Source of the DNA: Betaproteobacteria bacterium
GTDB taxonomy: Bacteria > Pseudomonadota > Gammaproteobacteria > Burkholderiales > Rhodocyclaceae
Length of the DNA: 64,000 nucleotides
Direction of reading: 5' to 3'
NCBI GenBank assembly: GCA_028065725.1
Contig: JAPTVL010000268.1
Span: 124,001 to 188,000 of the forward strand
Shown: piece after piece, positions 50,965 to 62,946 of the stretch
Layout of the letters: the number at the start of each line of letters is the position of its first letter
Position numbering within the stretch: the first letter of the stretch is position 1
Notes under the pieces: model-generated
What the model was told of the DNA's origin: nothing
The model's database searches: none
The model's input: only the letters and a program-made list of their open reading frames with translations
Made by a program: the position numbers and the translations under genes

Positions 50965-52146
50965 ATGGGCACGATGCAGCGACTGTTCCAGTTGATGGCG
51001 GAGAAAAAGGCTTCGGACCTGTTTTTCTCCGTCGGTTCGCCGATCCACATCAAGATCAACGGCAATTCGGTGCCGATCAATCAGACGCTGATGGACTCGG
51101 CGACCATCATGAACCTGTTCGGCGAGATCCTCACCGAGAAGCAGATGAACGCGTTCCTCGAGGAGCTGGAGTTCAACGGTGCCTATACCATGCCCGGCAC
51201 CGGCAACTTCCGCCTGTCCTGCTTCCGCCAGAAAGGCTCGCCGGCCCTCGTGGTGCGCTACATTCCCAGCGACATCCCGGACTTCGACACGCTGAGCCTG
51301 CCCGAGGTGCTGAAGGACGTGATCATGGAAAAGCGCGGCCTGATCCTGATGGTCGGCGCCACCGGCTCGGGCAAGTCGACCACCCTGACCTCGATGATCG
51401 ACTACCGCAACGCGCGCAAGTCGGGCCACATCCTGACCCTGGAAGACCCGGTCGAGTTCATCTTTCAGAACAAGAAATCCATCGTCAATCAGCGCGAGGT
51501 CGGCTCCGACACCAAGGCCTTCCATATCGCGCTGAAGAACGCGCTGCGCCAGGCCCCCGACGTGATTTTCATCGGCGAGATCCGCGACAAGGACACCATG
51601 AGCCAGGCCATCGCCTACGCCCAGTCCGGCCACCTGTGCATGGCCACGCTGCACGCCAACAACAGCTACCACGCGATGAGCCGCATCATCAGCTTCTATC
51701 CGCTGGAGAATCGCCCGGCCCTGCTCGCCGACCTTGGCGTCACGCTGAAGTGCGTGATCTCGCAGCGTCTGGTCAAGAAGCCGGACGGCGGCCGCGCGCC
51801 GGCCGTGGAAGTGCTGCTCAACTCGCGCTACATCGCCGAACTGATCGAGAAGGGCGACCTCGGCGAAATCAAGGACGCCATGGAAAAGAGCATGGTGCCC
51901 GGCAGCCAGACCTTCGAGCAATGTCTCTACACGCTTTACGCCTCGGGTGTCATCACGCTGGAAGAAGCGCTGAACAACGCCGACTCGGCCAACAACCTGC
52001 AGCAGGTGATCAACAATGCCGCCGCTCCCGCGGCCGCGGGAACCGCCGCGGAAGGCAAGGCCGCCGACCCGGGCGCCGCGCCCGATTACACCAAGTCGGT
52101 GGCACCGGGTTCCTTCAGCGACTTCAAGCTGGACATGGACAGTTGA
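50965..52146 (+). CDS. pilU: Type IV pilus retraction-type ATPase PilU
   Basis: A 393-residue PilT/PilU-family ATPase. Walker A is GATGSGKST at residues 131-139; the Asp box [11 protein letters not shown], Walker B IFIGEIRD and His box [11 protein letters not shown] follow. Length and the tail [11 protein letters not shown] favour PilU over PilT. It drives pilus retraction with PilT, which is not here. Its stop overlaps the dapE start (TGATG), so a motility gene is built into the lysine operon, an arrangement known in betaproteobacteria. Confidence 0.88.
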   Translation: MGTMQRLFQLMAEKKASDLFFSVGSPIHIKINGNSVPINQTLMDSATIMNLFGEILTEKQMNAFLEELEFNGAYTMPGTGNFRLSCFRQKGSPALVVRYIPSDIPDFDTLSLPEVLKDVIMEKRGLILMVGATGSGKSTTLTSMIDYRNARKSGHILTLEDPVEFIFQNKKSIVNQREVGSDTKAFHIALKNALRQAPDVIFIGEIRDKDTMSQAIAYAQSGHLCMATLHANNSYHAMSRIISFYPLENRPALLADLGVTLKCVISQRLVKKPDGGRAPAVEVLLNSRYIAELIEKGDLGEIKDAMEKSMVPGSQTFEQCLYTLYASGVITLEEALNNADSANNLQQVINNAAAPAAAGTAAEGKAADPGAAPDYTKSVAPGSFSDFKLDMDS

Positions 52147-53315
52147 TGCCGGTGCTGGAAAAAGTCAGCGCACTGATTGCGCGACCTTCGATCACGCCCG
52201 AGGATGCCGGCTGCCTCGACCTGATCGCTTCCTGGCTGGTACCGCTGGGCTTTGCCATCGAGCGCATCGATGTCGGCGGCGTCTCGAATCTCTGGGCGCG
52301 GCGCGACCCCGGTGGCAAACCCGCCGGCCGCCTGATCTGCTTCGCCGGCCACACCGACGTGGTGCCCACCGGCCCGCTGCAGCAATGGACTTCGCCGCCC
52401 TTCGCGCCGACGGTGCGCGACGGCCATCTCTACGGGCGCGGCGCGGCCGACATGAAGAGTTCGATCGCCGCCTGCATCGTCGCCATGGAGCGCCTGATCC
52501 AGCGCCGTGGCGCCAGCGCCGACTCCCTGGCCCTGCTGCTCACCTCCGACGAGGAAGGCGATGCCATCGACGGCACCGTGCGCGTGGTCGAAGCGCTCAA
52601 GGCGCGCGGTGAGGCCATCGACTTCTGCATCGTCGGCGAACCCACCTGCGTCGCGCGCCTTGGCGACACCATGAAGAACGGCCGTCGCGGTTCGCTCACG
52701 GCCAAACTCACGGTGCGCGGCGTGCAGGGCCATGTCGCCTATCCGCACCTGGTGAAGAATCCGGTGCATCTGGCGGCGCCGGCGCTGGCCGAACTGGCGG
52801 CGACCACCTGGGATGTCGGCAACGAATACTTCCCGCCGACCAGCTTCCAGATTTCGAATGCCCATGCCGGCACCGGCGCCGGCAACGTGGTGCCGGGCAG
52901 ATTCGTCATCGATTTCAATTTCCGCTTTTCCACCGCCAGCACCGTAGACGGCCTGCAATCGCGCGTGCATCAACTGCTCGACCGCCACGGCCTCGACTAC
53001 GAGATCGCCTGGACGCTGGGCGCCAGGCCCTTCCTGACGCCGCGCGGCGAACTCTGCGCGGCGCTCGGCGCGGCAGTTGCCGCCGAGACCGGCATCGTTA
53101 CCGAGCTGTCGACCACCGGCGGCACCTCGGACGGCCGCTTCATTGCCGACATCTGCCCGCAACTGGTCGAGTTCGGTCCGCTCAATGCCAGCATCCACAA
53201 GGTCGACGAGTGCGTCGCGATCGCCGATCTCGAGCCGCTGGCGCGCATCTACGAACTTACTTTCGAGCGCCTGCTGTTCTCCCACGCTCCCCCCAATGAC
53301 AAGAAAGCAATTTAA
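52146..53315 (+). CDS. dapE: Succinyl-diaminopimelate desuccinylase
   Basis: A 389-residue zinc peptidase of the M20 family. [11 protein letters not shown] gives metal ligands His69 and the Asp71 bridge; [15 protein letters not shown] and [13 protein letters not shown] supply the rest, with the general base Glu. The C-terminal metal His is in [11 protein letters not shown]. It releases LL-diaminopimelate. Repeat copy 9 encodes RRGASADSL before the conserved LLTSDEEG strand. Confidence 0.95.
   Translation: MPVLEKVSALIARPSITPEDAGCLDLIASWLVPLGFAIERIDVGGVSNLWARRDPGGKPAGRLICFAGHTDVVPTGPLQQWTSPPFAPTVRDGHLYGRGAADMKSSIAACIVAMERLIQRRGASADSLALLLTSDEEGDAIDGTVRVVEALKARGEAIDFCIVGEPTCVARLGDTMKNGRRGSLTAKLTVRGVQGHVAYPHLVKNPVHLAAPALAELAATTWDVGNEYFPPTSFQISNAHAGTGAGNVVPGRFVIDFNFRFSTASTVDGLQSRVHQLLDRHGLDYEIAWTLGARPFLTPRGELCAALGAAVAAETGIVTELSTTGGTSDGRFIADICPQLVEFGPLNASIHKVDECVAIADLEPLARIYELTFERLLFSHAPPNDKKAI
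52504..52528 (+). repeat. Dispersed 25-bp repeat, copy 9
   Basis: Reads GCCGT-GG-CGCCAGCGCCGACTCCCT, mismatches only in the last three bases. It lies in dapE, translated as RRGASADS in a surface loop before the LLTSDEEG strand. Confidence 0.8.
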
Positions 53316-53420
53316 TCGCCCCCACCCCCCAACCCCCGCCCGGGCGGGGGTGACGGTCAGCTCGCTGCGCTCGACGGCGACGGGTCGCTTCGTTCGCCGC
53401 GCTGGAGGCACTTCGCGTTC
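53316..53420. repeat. GC-rich palindromic spacer (REP-like) between dapE and prmB
   Basis: A C-rich run leads into the perfect 18-bp palindrome CCCCCGCCCGGGCGGGGG at 53333-53350. Behind it follows CTCGCTGCGCTCGACGGCGA and TCGCTTCGTTCGCCGCGCTG, which look like degenerate inverted units. No T-run is present, so it is not a standard terminator. It resembles a short extragenic palindromic element; only one copy is seen here. Confidence 0.5.
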
Positions 53421-54335
53421 ATGATCAACAGCGCTACCGACGAACTCGTCAGCATCCGCGACTGGCTGCGCTGGGCGGTCAGCCGTTTCAACGAGGCCGG
53501 CCTGTGCTACGGCCACGGCACGACCAACGCCTGGGACGAGGCAGTCTGGCTGGTACTGGCCACCCTGCACCTGCCGCACGACACGCTGGAACCCTGGCTC
53601 GATGCCCGCCTGACCCACAGCGAGCGCCTGGGCCTGCTCAACAACCTGCAGCAGCGCGTGGTGCACCGCCTGCCCACGGCCTACCTGGTGCAGGAAGCCT
53701 GGCTCGGATCTTTCCGTTTCTATGTCGATCAGCGCGTCATCGTGCCGCGTTCCTATTTCGCCGAACTGCTGGAGCATGGCTTCGCGCCCTGGATCGAGGA
53801 TCCGGAAGCCGTCGGCAGCGCGCTCGACCTGTGTACCGGATCGGGTTGCCTCGCCATCCTGATGGCCCACGCCTTCCCCAACGCCAGCGTCGATGCGATC
53901 GACATTTCACCCGACGCGCTGGTGGTGACCTGCCGCAACATCGCCGACTACCGGCTCGACGACCGCGTCAAGGCCATCGAATCCGACCTGTTCGCGGCGG
54001 TGAAGGGTAAACGCTACGACCTGATCCTGAGCAACCCGCCCTACGTCACGGCCGAAGCCATGGCCGCGCTGCCGCCCGAGTATCGCCACGAGCCGGCGCT
54101 GGCGCTGGCCGCGGGGCCGGACGGACTCGACGTGGTGCGCCGCATCCTCGCCGAGGCGCGCGAGTACCTCAATCCCGGTGGTGTGCTGGCCATCGAGGTC
54201 GGCCACAACCAGGATCTGGTCACCGCGGCCTTTCCCGATCTGCCGGCAGTCTGGATCGATACCGAGCATGCCGAAGGCAAGCTCTTCCTGGTCATGCGCG
54301 ACGACCTGCCCGCGGCGCGCAAGCGCGGCGCCTGA
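53421..54335 (+). CDS. prmB: 50S ribosomal protein L3 glutamine methyltransferase PrmB
   Basis: A 304-residue SAM-dependent methyltransferase. Motif I is ALDLCTGSGCLAILMAHAFP; the catalytic NPPY lies in LILSNPPYVTAEAM. The N-terminal helical domain (LRWAVSRFNEAGLCYGHGT) matches PrmB rather than PrmC. It methylates Gln150 of L3. It follows dapE in the same direction. Confidence 0.93.
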   Translation: MINSATDELVSIRDWLRWAVSRFNEAGLCYGHGTTNAWDEAVWLVLATLHLPHDTLEPWLDARLTHSERLGLLNNLQQRVVHRLPTAYLVQEAWLGSFRFYVDQRVIVPRSYFAELLEHGFAPWIEDPEAVGSALDLCTGSGCLAILMAHAFPNASVDAIDISPDALVVTCRNIADYRLDDRVKAIESDLFAAVKGKRYDLILSNPPYVTAEAMAALPPEYRHEPALALAAGPDGLDVVRRILAEAREYLNPGGVLAIEVGHNQDLVTAAFPDLPAVWIDTEHAEGKLFLVMRDDLPAARKRGA

Positions 54336-54339
54336 GACC

Positions 54340-54627
54340 GTGCCGCAAGCCAGTGAATCCGGTCTGCTGACCAAAGTCCTCGCCGCGCTCGCGGGTGGCG
54401 TCCTGCTTGTCCTCGGCTTCATGTTTTCCCTGGTGATCCTTGCCTTGGCCGTCGTTGCAGGGCTTGCGGCGTGGGGCTGGTTCTGGTGGAAATCCCGGGA
54501 ACTGCGCAAGGCCATGCAGCAACGCCCCGCAGACGGGCATGTGATCGAGGGCGAAGCCATCGTGGTCGATGAATACTCGTCGACACGGGTCGTCGGCAGC
54601 GTCGAATCCCCCGACAAGCCCCACTGA
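54340..54627 (+). CDS. Small membrane protein of unknown function
   Basis: A 95-residue ORF from GTG 54340 (read MPQASESGLLTKVLAALAGG). One or two hydrophobic helices (VLLVLGFMFSLVILALAVVAGLAAWGW, residues about 20-46, in pieces) are followed by a polar tail HVIEGEAIVVDEYSSTRVVGS. It starts four bases after prmB. The start codon lacks a clear ribosome site, so translation may be coupled to prmB. No family recognised. Confidence 0.6.
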   Translation: MPQASESGLLTKVLAALAGGVLLVLGFMFSLVILALAVVAGLAAWGWFWWKSRELRKAMQQRPADGHVIEGEAIVVDEYSSTRVVGSVESPDKPH

Positions 54628-54689
54628 ACTTCACCCGACGGGCGATCCGCTAAACTTCCACCTATCGGCTTTGCCGGCGGACTTCGAGA

Positions 54690-55118
54690 ATGACCCCTAT
54701 TGCAGCCAAACCCCCAGCGCGCAATGCCCTGCTCGAAACCATCTGTAAAAATTTCGCAGTCTTTCGCGAGGCCCGGCCTCTGGCCCTGGGCATCCACAAG
54801 GCCATCTTGGAAAGAATGCCGGGTCTCGATACGGCCCAGCTCCGCCTGGCCATGCGTATCCACACCGCATCGACGCGTTACCTGAAAACCCTGCTGACGA
54901 CTCGCGAGCGCTTCGATCTCGACGGCAATCCGGCGGGCGAAGTAACCGAGGAACAGCGCGCCGTCGCCAGCACCGCTTTGCGCGAGCGCTTCAAGAAGAG
55001 TGCCGACCGCCGCAAGGCCGAGGAGCAGGCGCTGAAGGAAGCAAAACGGGAACAGGAAGCGCAGCAGAAGCGGCAGGAAAAGCTCGCCCAGCTCGCCGCC
55101 CGATTCAACCTTCGCTGA
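54690..55118 (+). CDS. ProQ/FinO-family RNA chaperone
   Basis: A 142-residue protein. The FinO/ProQ domain covers residues about 10-100: FAVFREARPLALGIHKAIL, RLAMRIHTASTRYLKTLL and FDLDGNPAGEVTEEQRAVA. A highly charged, probably coiled C-terminal tail (RRKAEEQALKEAKREQEAQQK) follows. It lacks the C-terminal Tudor-like domain of E. coli ProQ. The family binds structured small RNAs and 3' ends. Confidence 0.88.
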   Translation: MTPIAAKPPARNALLETICKNFAVFREARPLALGIHKAILERMPGLDTAQLRLAMRIHTASTRYLKTLLTTRERFDLDGNPAGEVTEEQRAVASTALRERFKKSADRRKAEEQALKEAKREQEAQQKRQEKLAQLAARFNLR

Positions 55119-55140
55119 TTGCCGGGCAAGTCGCAGCGCC

Positions 55141-55165
55141 GCCGTAGCGCCAGCGCCGACTTCCG
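55141..55165 (+). repeat. Dispersed 25-bp repeat, copy 10
   Basis: Reads GCCGT-AG-CGCCAGCGCCGACTTCCG, mismatches in the last bases. Intergenic, 12 bases from the end of the convergent FMN-binding protein gene. The first part CCGTAGCGCC is repeated directly after it. Confidence 0.8.
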
Positions 55166-55176
55166 TAGCGCCGGTC

Positions 55177-55643
55177 TCACTCCGGCGTCAGTTCGATCGC
55201 GTCGCGGTGGCCGAAGCCCTGGCTGTTGTCGATGAAATGCAGGCGCACGGGCACCAGGCGATACCAGCGCACTCGCGCCAGCGCCTTGACGATGGCCGGC
55301 GGCACCCTCGCCAGCGGACCGACGACGGGAAACTTCTCGCCGTAGAGCTGCCGGGCGTGCTGCTCTTCCTCGCCCTGCAGTTCGATGACACGTCCTTCGA
55401 GCTGGATGCCCTTGATTTCCGGCCACTCGCGGTAGTCTTCCTGGATGGTCGCGGCGCAACGACTGTCCTGCGCCAGGTTTTGACAATGGCGCGTATTGGG
55501 CGAGGACAGGAAGATCAGCGACGCGCCGTCATTGGCGTAGAACACCGCTGCCGCCCAGGGGCCTTCGGCGCCGTAGGTGGCCAGGGTCATGACATGGTGG
55601 CCAGCGAGGTAGTCGGCTACCGGCGGCGGCAAAGCCCGCGGCA

Positions 55644-55644
<1 letters not shown>
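55177..55644 (-). CDS. Pyridoxamine 5'-phosphate oxidase-like FMN-binding protein
   Basis: A 155-residue split-barrel flavoprotein. HHVMTLATYGAEGPWAAAVFYANDGASLIFLSS (pieces) gives the flavin-binding strands; CAATIQEDYREWPEIKGIQLEG and the tail RLVPVRLHFIDNSQGFGHRD are typical of the YhbP-like group. Function is unassigned. Its ATG overlaps the stop of the phenol regulator gene (TGATG), so both are made from one transcript. Confidence 0.8.
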
Positions 55645-57392
<1,748 letters not shown>

Positions 57393-57510
57393 GGCCTCAC
57401 TCTCACTCTGTCTACTCCTCAATTTGCCCTTGTAACGCCTGATCCTGAACTCCGCATTGATCGAAGTCAAACAATCATTTCCTCGCCCGGCGCGGCGGCG
57501 ATTTCGGCAA

Positions 57511-57526
57511 TTGCTCGAAACATCAA
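57511..57526 (+). promoter_or_regulatory. Candidate second upstream activating site (UAS2) for PdeR
   Basis: TTGCTCGAAACATCAA matches the DmpR site TTGATCAATTGATCAA at 11 of 16 positions. Its centre is 40 bases, close to four helical turns, from that of the better site at 57551. A further half-like match TTGATCGAAGTCAA lies at 57457-57470. Confidence 0.5.
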
Positions 57527-57550
57527 AAACCCCTTATATCGGCGTGGAAA

Positions 57551-57566
57551 TTTATCAAATGATCAA
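57551..57566 (+). promoter_or_regulatory. Upstream activating site (UAS1) for PdeR
   Basis: TTTATCAAATGATCAA is an imperfect palindrome and agrees with the DmpR site TTGATCAATTGATCAA at 14 of 16 positions. It lies about 170 bases upstream of the sigma-54 promoter, a usual distance for XylR/DmpR enhancers. Confidence 0.7.
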
Positions 57567-57574
57567 CGGTCGAT

Positions 57575-57642
57575 TTTCGCGCCGGATCCCGGAAACCGCC
57601 TTTCGCGCCAATACTTATGTCATTTTTGCTGCAGGCGCGAAA
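57575..57642. repeat. Three copies of TTTCGCGCC between the UAS and the sigma-54 promoter
   Basis: Direct copies lie at 57575-57583 and 57601-57609; an inverted copy (GGCGCGAAA) lies at 57634-57642. The second and third form a 9-bp inverted repeat with 24 bases between. The position, where IHF or a second regulator usually binds, suggests a regulatory site, but no known motif is matched. Confidence 0.45.
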
Positions 57643-57726
57643 AACCCTGAAACGGCTTTTTGGCGTGTTTTCGATCGGATCGCAGCCCATCGACCGACTC
57701 GGCATATTGCACTGCGCCATCGCTGG

Positions 57727-57742
57727 TGGCCCGCGGCTTGCG
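57727..57742 (+). promoter_or_regulatory. Sigma-54 promoter (-24/-12) of the phenol operon
   Basis: TGGCCCGCGGCTTGCG has the GG and GC pairs with exactly ten bases between and follows the TGGCAC-N5-TTGC consensus closely. Transcription would begin near 57753, some 65 bases before ppsA. Confidence 0.75.
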
Positions 57743-57817
57743 ATATGTCCCTTGCTCCGGGCATCCGACCGGGACCAAACAATCCGAAATTCAAAAAATT
57801 ACAGAAGGAGACATTCA

Positions 57818-59653
57818 ATGAAGTTTCCAGTGCCGCACGACGTAAAGGCCGCCACGATTCCGGGTACCGAAGGCTGGGAGAGGATGTACCCGTACCAGTA
57901 TCAGTTCGTCACCGACGATGCCGAGCGCAACAAGTACGAGAAGGAGACCTTCTGGTTCTACGACGGTTTGCACTACCCGGAGCCGCTGTATCCCTTCGAC
58001 ACGATCTGGGACGAAGCCTGGTTCCTCGCCCTGTCGCAGTTCAACAACCGCATCTTCCAGGTGCCGCCGGTGCGCGGCGTGGACCACCGCATGATCAACG
58101 GCTATGTCTACATCTCGCCGGTACCAGTCAAGGACGGCGCCGAGATCGGCAGCCGCGTGCCCAATTTCATGGAGCGCGCCGGCCACTATTACAAGAACTG
58201 GGACGCGCTGGAGGCCAAATGGAAGGTCAAGATGGAGGCCACCATCAAGGAACTGGAAAACCTCCAGATCTCGCCGCTGCCCGAGCTGGAGGACATCTCG
58301 GTGGTCACCGACGCGATCGGCGAATCCAAGGGCTACCACCTGATCAAGAACTACGACGACCTGATCAATCTCGGCATCAAGTGCTGGCAGTACCACTTCG
58401 AGTTTCTCAACCTCGGCTACGCGGCCTATGTATTCTTCATGGACTTCACGCAGAAGCTGTTCCCCAGCATCCCGCTGCAGCGCATCACGCAGATGATCTC
58501 GGGTATCGACGTGATCATGTACAAGCCGGATGACGAGCTCAAGGAACTGGCGAAGAAGGCCGTGGCGCTGGGCGTCGACGCCGCCGTAACGGGCAACCGC
58601 GACTGGGTCGCCGTCAAGCTGGCGGTCGAGAAGCTGCCGAAAGGCGCCGAATGGCTGGCCGCCTTCGAGAAGGCGCGCTATCCGTGGTTCAACATCTCCA
58701 CCGGCACCGGCTGGTTCCACACCGACCGCAGCTGGAACGACACGCTCGACATCCCGCTGGGCGGCATCCAGACCTACATCGGCAAGATCAAGGCCGGCGT
58801 CAGCATCGATCGTCCGGTCGAGGCCGTGCGCGCCGAACGCGACCGTATTACCGCCGAGTACCGTGCGTTGATCACCAATGAAGCCGACCTCAAGCAGTTC
58901 GACGAGCTGCTGGGCTGTGCCAAGACCGTGTTCCCCTATGTCGAGAACCACCTGTTCTACGTCGAGCACTGGTTCCACTCGGTGTTCTGGAACAAGATGC
59001 GCGAAGTCGCGGCGATCATGAAGGATCACGGCATGATCAAGGACATCGAGGACATCTGGTACCTGCGCCGCGACGAGATCAAGCAGGCGCTGTGGGACGT
59101 CGTCACCGCCTGGGCCACCGGCGTCAAGCCGCGCGGCAGCTTCACCTGGCCGCCGGAAATCGAGTGGCGCAAGGGCGTGATGGACAAGTTCCGCCAGTGG
59201 AGCGCGCCGCCTGCGATCGGCATCGCGCCCGAGGTGATCCAGGAACCTTTCACCATCGTGCTCTGGGGCGTCACCAACAAGTCGCTGGCCGACTGGGCAT
59301 CGGTGCAGGAAGCCGGCGATCCCGACAGCATCACCGAACTGAAGGGCTTTGCCGGCAGCCCGGGCATCGTCGAGGGCCGGGCGCGCGTCTGCCGCAGCGC
59401 GCAGGACATCCGCGACCTCATGGAAGGCGAGATCCTCGTGGCGCCGACCACCTCGCCGTCCTGGGCACCGGCCTTCGCCAAGATCAAGGCCTGCGTCACC
59501 GACGTCGGCGGGGTCATGAGCCATGCCGCGATCGTCTGCCGCGAATACGGCATGCCGGCGGTGGTGGGTACCGGGCATTCGACCAAGGTAATCAAGACGG
59601 GAATGATGCTGCGGGTCGACGGTTCGTCGGGCGCAATCACCATCACCCGCTGA
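57818..59653 (+). CDS. ppsA: Phenylphosphate synthase subunit PpsA
   Basis: A 611-residue protein, the phosphoryl-transfer subunit that converts phenol to phenylphosphate in anaerobic phenol breakdown. The C-terminal phosphohistidine swivel domain shows GFAGSPGIVEGRARVC and TDVGGVMSHAAIVCREYGMP, placing the histidine at residue 569. That is the same residue number as the phosphorylated His reported for the Thauera aromatica enzyme. The long N-terminal part (ERMYPYQYQFVTDDAERNKYE) is specific to this group. AAGGAG lies seven bases before ATG 57818. First gene behind the sigma-54 promoter. Confidence 0.93.
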   Translation: MKFPVPHDVKAATIPGTEGWERMYPYQYQFVTDDAERNKYEKETFWFYDGLHYPEPLYPFDTIWDEAWFLALSQFNNRIFQVPPVRGVDHRMINGYVYISPVPVKDGAEIGSRVPNFMERAGHYYKNWDALEAKWKVKMEATIKELENLQISPLPELEDISVVTDAIGESKGYHLIKNYDDLINLGIKCWQYHFEFLNLGYAAYVFFMDFTQKLFPSIPLQRITQMISGIDVIMYKPDDELKELAKKAVALGVDAAVTGNRDWVAVKLAVEKLPKGAEWLAAFEKARYPWFNISTGTGWFHTDRSWNDTLDIPLGGIQTYIGKIKAGVSIDRPVEAVRAERDRITAEYRALITNEADLKQFDELLGCAKTVFPYVENHLFYVEHWFHSVFWNKMREVAAIMKDHGMIKDIEDIWYLRRDEIKQALWDVVTAWATGVKPRGSFTWPPEIEWRKGVMDKFRQWSAPPAIGIAPEVIQEPFTIVLWGVTNKSLADWASVQEAGDPDSITELKGFAGSPGIVEGRARVCRSAQDIRDLMEGEILVAPTTSPSWAPAFAKIKACVTDVGGVMSHAAIVCREYGMPAVVGTGHSTKVIKTGMMLRVDGSSGAITITR

Positions 59654-59710
59654 TGGCTGACGACCATGGGTAGCGTCCTGGCAATCGAAAGGGTGGCAAT
59701 GGAGGCTGGA

Positions 59711-60793
<1,083 letters not shown>

Positions 60794-60806
60794 GCGGAGT
60801 ACAACC

Positions 60807-61475
60807 ATGATCGTCAGAAACTGGATGCGGGCCCATCCGATGGTGGTCGATAGCGACATCCTGCTGTCGGAAGCCAAGCGGATTCTCACCGAGAACAATT
60901 TGCACGGCTTGCCGGTGGTGGACAACGGCCGCCTGCGCGGGCTGATTACGCGTGCCAACTGCCTGCGCGCGGCTCACTTCGCCCTGCGCACGCAGAACAC
61001 CGATGAACTGAATTTCTTTTCCAACTGCATCAAGGTCAAGGACATGATGGTGCGCAATCCGGCCACCGTCGATGCCGACGACACCATGGAGCATTGCCTC
61101 CAGCTCGGCCAGAAACTCGGCGTAGCCCAGTTCCCGGTCATGGATCAGGGCCAGGTGGTCGGCATCATCTCGGCCAACGAGATTTTTTCCCTCGCTGCCC
61201 ACTTTCTCGGCGCCTGGGAGAAACGCAGCGGCGTGACCCTGGCGCCGCTCGAACTGCAACCCGGAATGATCGGCAGGATCACCGACGTCGTCGAAGCCGC
61301 CGGCGCCGAAGTGCAGGCCATCTATCCGATCGGCAAGCCCGAGGACATCAATCCGCAGGAACACCACCGCAAGCGGGTCATCGTGCGCTTTCACTGCGAA
61401 GACACGCGCAACGTGGTCAAGGCGCTCGAAGAGGCCGGCTTTCCGGTGATCGAGTCGGTACAGGCCAGGCATTGA
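60807..61475 (+). CDS. ppsC: Phenylphosphate synthase stimulatory subunit PpsC (CBS domains)
   Basis: A 222-residue protein with two CBS domains. The first is MIVRNWMRAHPMVVDSDILLSEA to about residue 60; the second follows at VKDMMVRNPATVDADDTMEH near 73-130 (pieces). The C-terminal part resembles an ACT-like domain (HRKRVIVRFHCEDTRNVV). In Thauera the third protein stimulates the synthase several-fold. It lies 13 bases behind ppsB. Confidence 0.88.
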   Translation: MIVRNWMRAHPMVVDSDILLSEAKRILTENNLHGLPVVDNGRLRGLITRANCLRAAHFALRTQNTDELNFFSNCIKVKDMMVRNPATVDADDTMEHCLQLGQKLGVAQFPVMDQGQVVGIISANEIFSLAAHFLGAWEKRSGVTLAPLELQPGMIGRITDVVEAAGAEVQAIYPIGKPEDINPQEHHRKRVIVRFHCEDTRNVVKALEEAGFPVIESVQARH

Positions 61476-61518
61476 ACAGCACCGTCATCAACGCATTTCA
61501 AACGAAGGAGTCTCCCCG

Positions 61519-62937
61519 ATGGACCTGAGGTATTTCATCAACCAGTGCGAAGCCGCCAACGAACTGAAGCGGGTGTCCGCCGAAGTGGATTGGAATCTGG
61601 AAATCTCCCATGTATCCAAACTGACCGAAGAGAAGAAGGGCCCGGCCCTGCTGTTCGAGAACATCAAGGGCTATTCCTCGCCCGTATTCACCGGCGCCTT
61701 CGCCACCACCAAGCGCCTGGCGATCATGCTCGGCCTGCCGCACCACCTGTCGATGTGCGAATCGGCACGGGCCTGGATGAAGAAGACCATCACCTCCGAG
61801 GGCCTGATCAAGGCCAGGGAAGTCAAGGACGGTCAGGTGCTGGAAAACATCATCTCGGGCGACAAGGTCGACCTCAACATGTTCCCGGTGCCCAAGTTCT
61901 TCCCGCTCGACGGCGGACGCTACATCGGCACCATGGTGTTCCTGGTGCTGCGCGACCCGGAGACCGGCGAAACCAACCTCGGCACCTACCGCATGCAGAT
62001 GCTCGACGACAAGACCTGCGGCGTGCAGATCCTGCCCGGCAAACGCGGCGAGCGCATCATGAAAAAGTACGCCAAGCTGGGCAAGAAGATGCCGGCCGCC
62101 GCCGTGATCGGCTGCGATCCGCTGATCTTCATGGCCGGCACGCTGATGCACAAGGGCGCCAACGACTTCGACATCACCGGCACGGTGCGCGGCCAGCCCG
62201 CCGAATTCCTCATGGCGCCGCTGACCGGATTGCCGGTGCCGGCCGGCGCCGAGATCGTGCTGGAAGGCGAGATCGATCCCAACAACTTCCGTCCGGAAGG
62301 TCCGTTTGCCGAATACACCGGCTACTACACCGATGAACTGCACAAGGTCATCAACAAGCCGGCGCTGGAAGTGAAGCAGATCCTCCACCGCAACAACCCG
62401 GTGCTGTGGGCCACCGGCCAGGGCCGCCCGGTCACCGACGTGCATATGCTGCTGGCTTTCACGCGTACCGCCACGCTGTGGACCGAACTGGAGCAGATGA
62501 AGATTCCCGGCATCAGCTCGGTCTGCGTGCTGCCCGAGTCGGCCGGCCGCTTCTGGGCCGTGGTCTCGGTCAAGCAGATGTACCCGGGGCATTCCAACCA
62601 GGTGGCCAACGCCGTGATCGGCAGCAACACCGGTTCCTACGGCATCAAGGGCATCATCACGGTCGATGACGACATCATGGCCGACGACCTGCAACGGGTG
62701 TTCTGGGCGCTGTCCTGCCGCTACGACGCGGCACGCGGCACCGACATCCAGAAGCGCGGCCGCTCGACGCCGCTCGACCCGGCGCTCGATCCCGATCTCA
62801 GCAAGCTCACCACCTCGCGCATCATCATGGATGCCTGCATTCCCTACGAGTGGAAGCAGAAGCCGGTCGAAGCGCGCATGGACGAGGAAATGCTGGCCAA
62901 GATCAAGGGCCGCTGGGCCGAATACGGAATCGACTGA
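61519..62937 (+). CDS. ppcB: Phenylphosphate carboxylase, UbiD-family subunit (probable beta, PpcB)
   Basis: A 472-residue UbiD-like decarboxylase-family protein. MDLRYFINQCEAANELKRVSAEVDWNLEISH (pieces) is the N-terminal pattern; FEYTGYYT-type sequence is present as FAEYTGYYTDELHKV. GGRYIGTMVFLVLRDPETGETNLGTYRMQ covers part of the prFMN site region. With the second UbiD-like subunit and the HAD subunit it carboxylates phenylphosphate to 4-hydroxybenzoate. The gene order synthase-UbiD-HAD-UbiD matches Thauera/Aromatoleum, where this place is ppcB. The beta/alpha assignment rests on that order. Confidence 0.85.
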   Translation: MDLRYFINQCEAANELKRVSAEVDWNLEISHVSKLTEEKKGPALLFENIKGYSSPVFTGAFATTKRLAIMLGLPHHLSMCESARAWMKKTITSEGLIKAREVKDGQVLENIISGDKVDLNMFPVPKFFPLDGGRYIGTMVFLVLRDPETGETNLGTYRMQMLDDKTCGVQILPGKRGERIMKKYAKLGKKMPAAAVIGCDPLIFMAGTLMHKGANDFDITGTVRGQPAEFLMAPLTGLPVPAGAEIVLEGEIDPNNFRPEGPFAEYTGYYTDELHKVINKPALEVKQILHRNNPVLWATGQGRPVTDVHMLLAFTRTATLWTELEQMKIPGISSVCVLPESAGRFWAVVSVKQMYPGHSNQVANAVIGSNTGSYGIKGIITVDDDIMADDLQRVFWALSCRYDAARGTDIQKRGRSTPLDPALDPDLSKLTTSRIIMDACIPYEWKQKPVEARMDEEMLAKIKGRWAEYGID

Positions 62938-62946
62938 GGAGCACAC

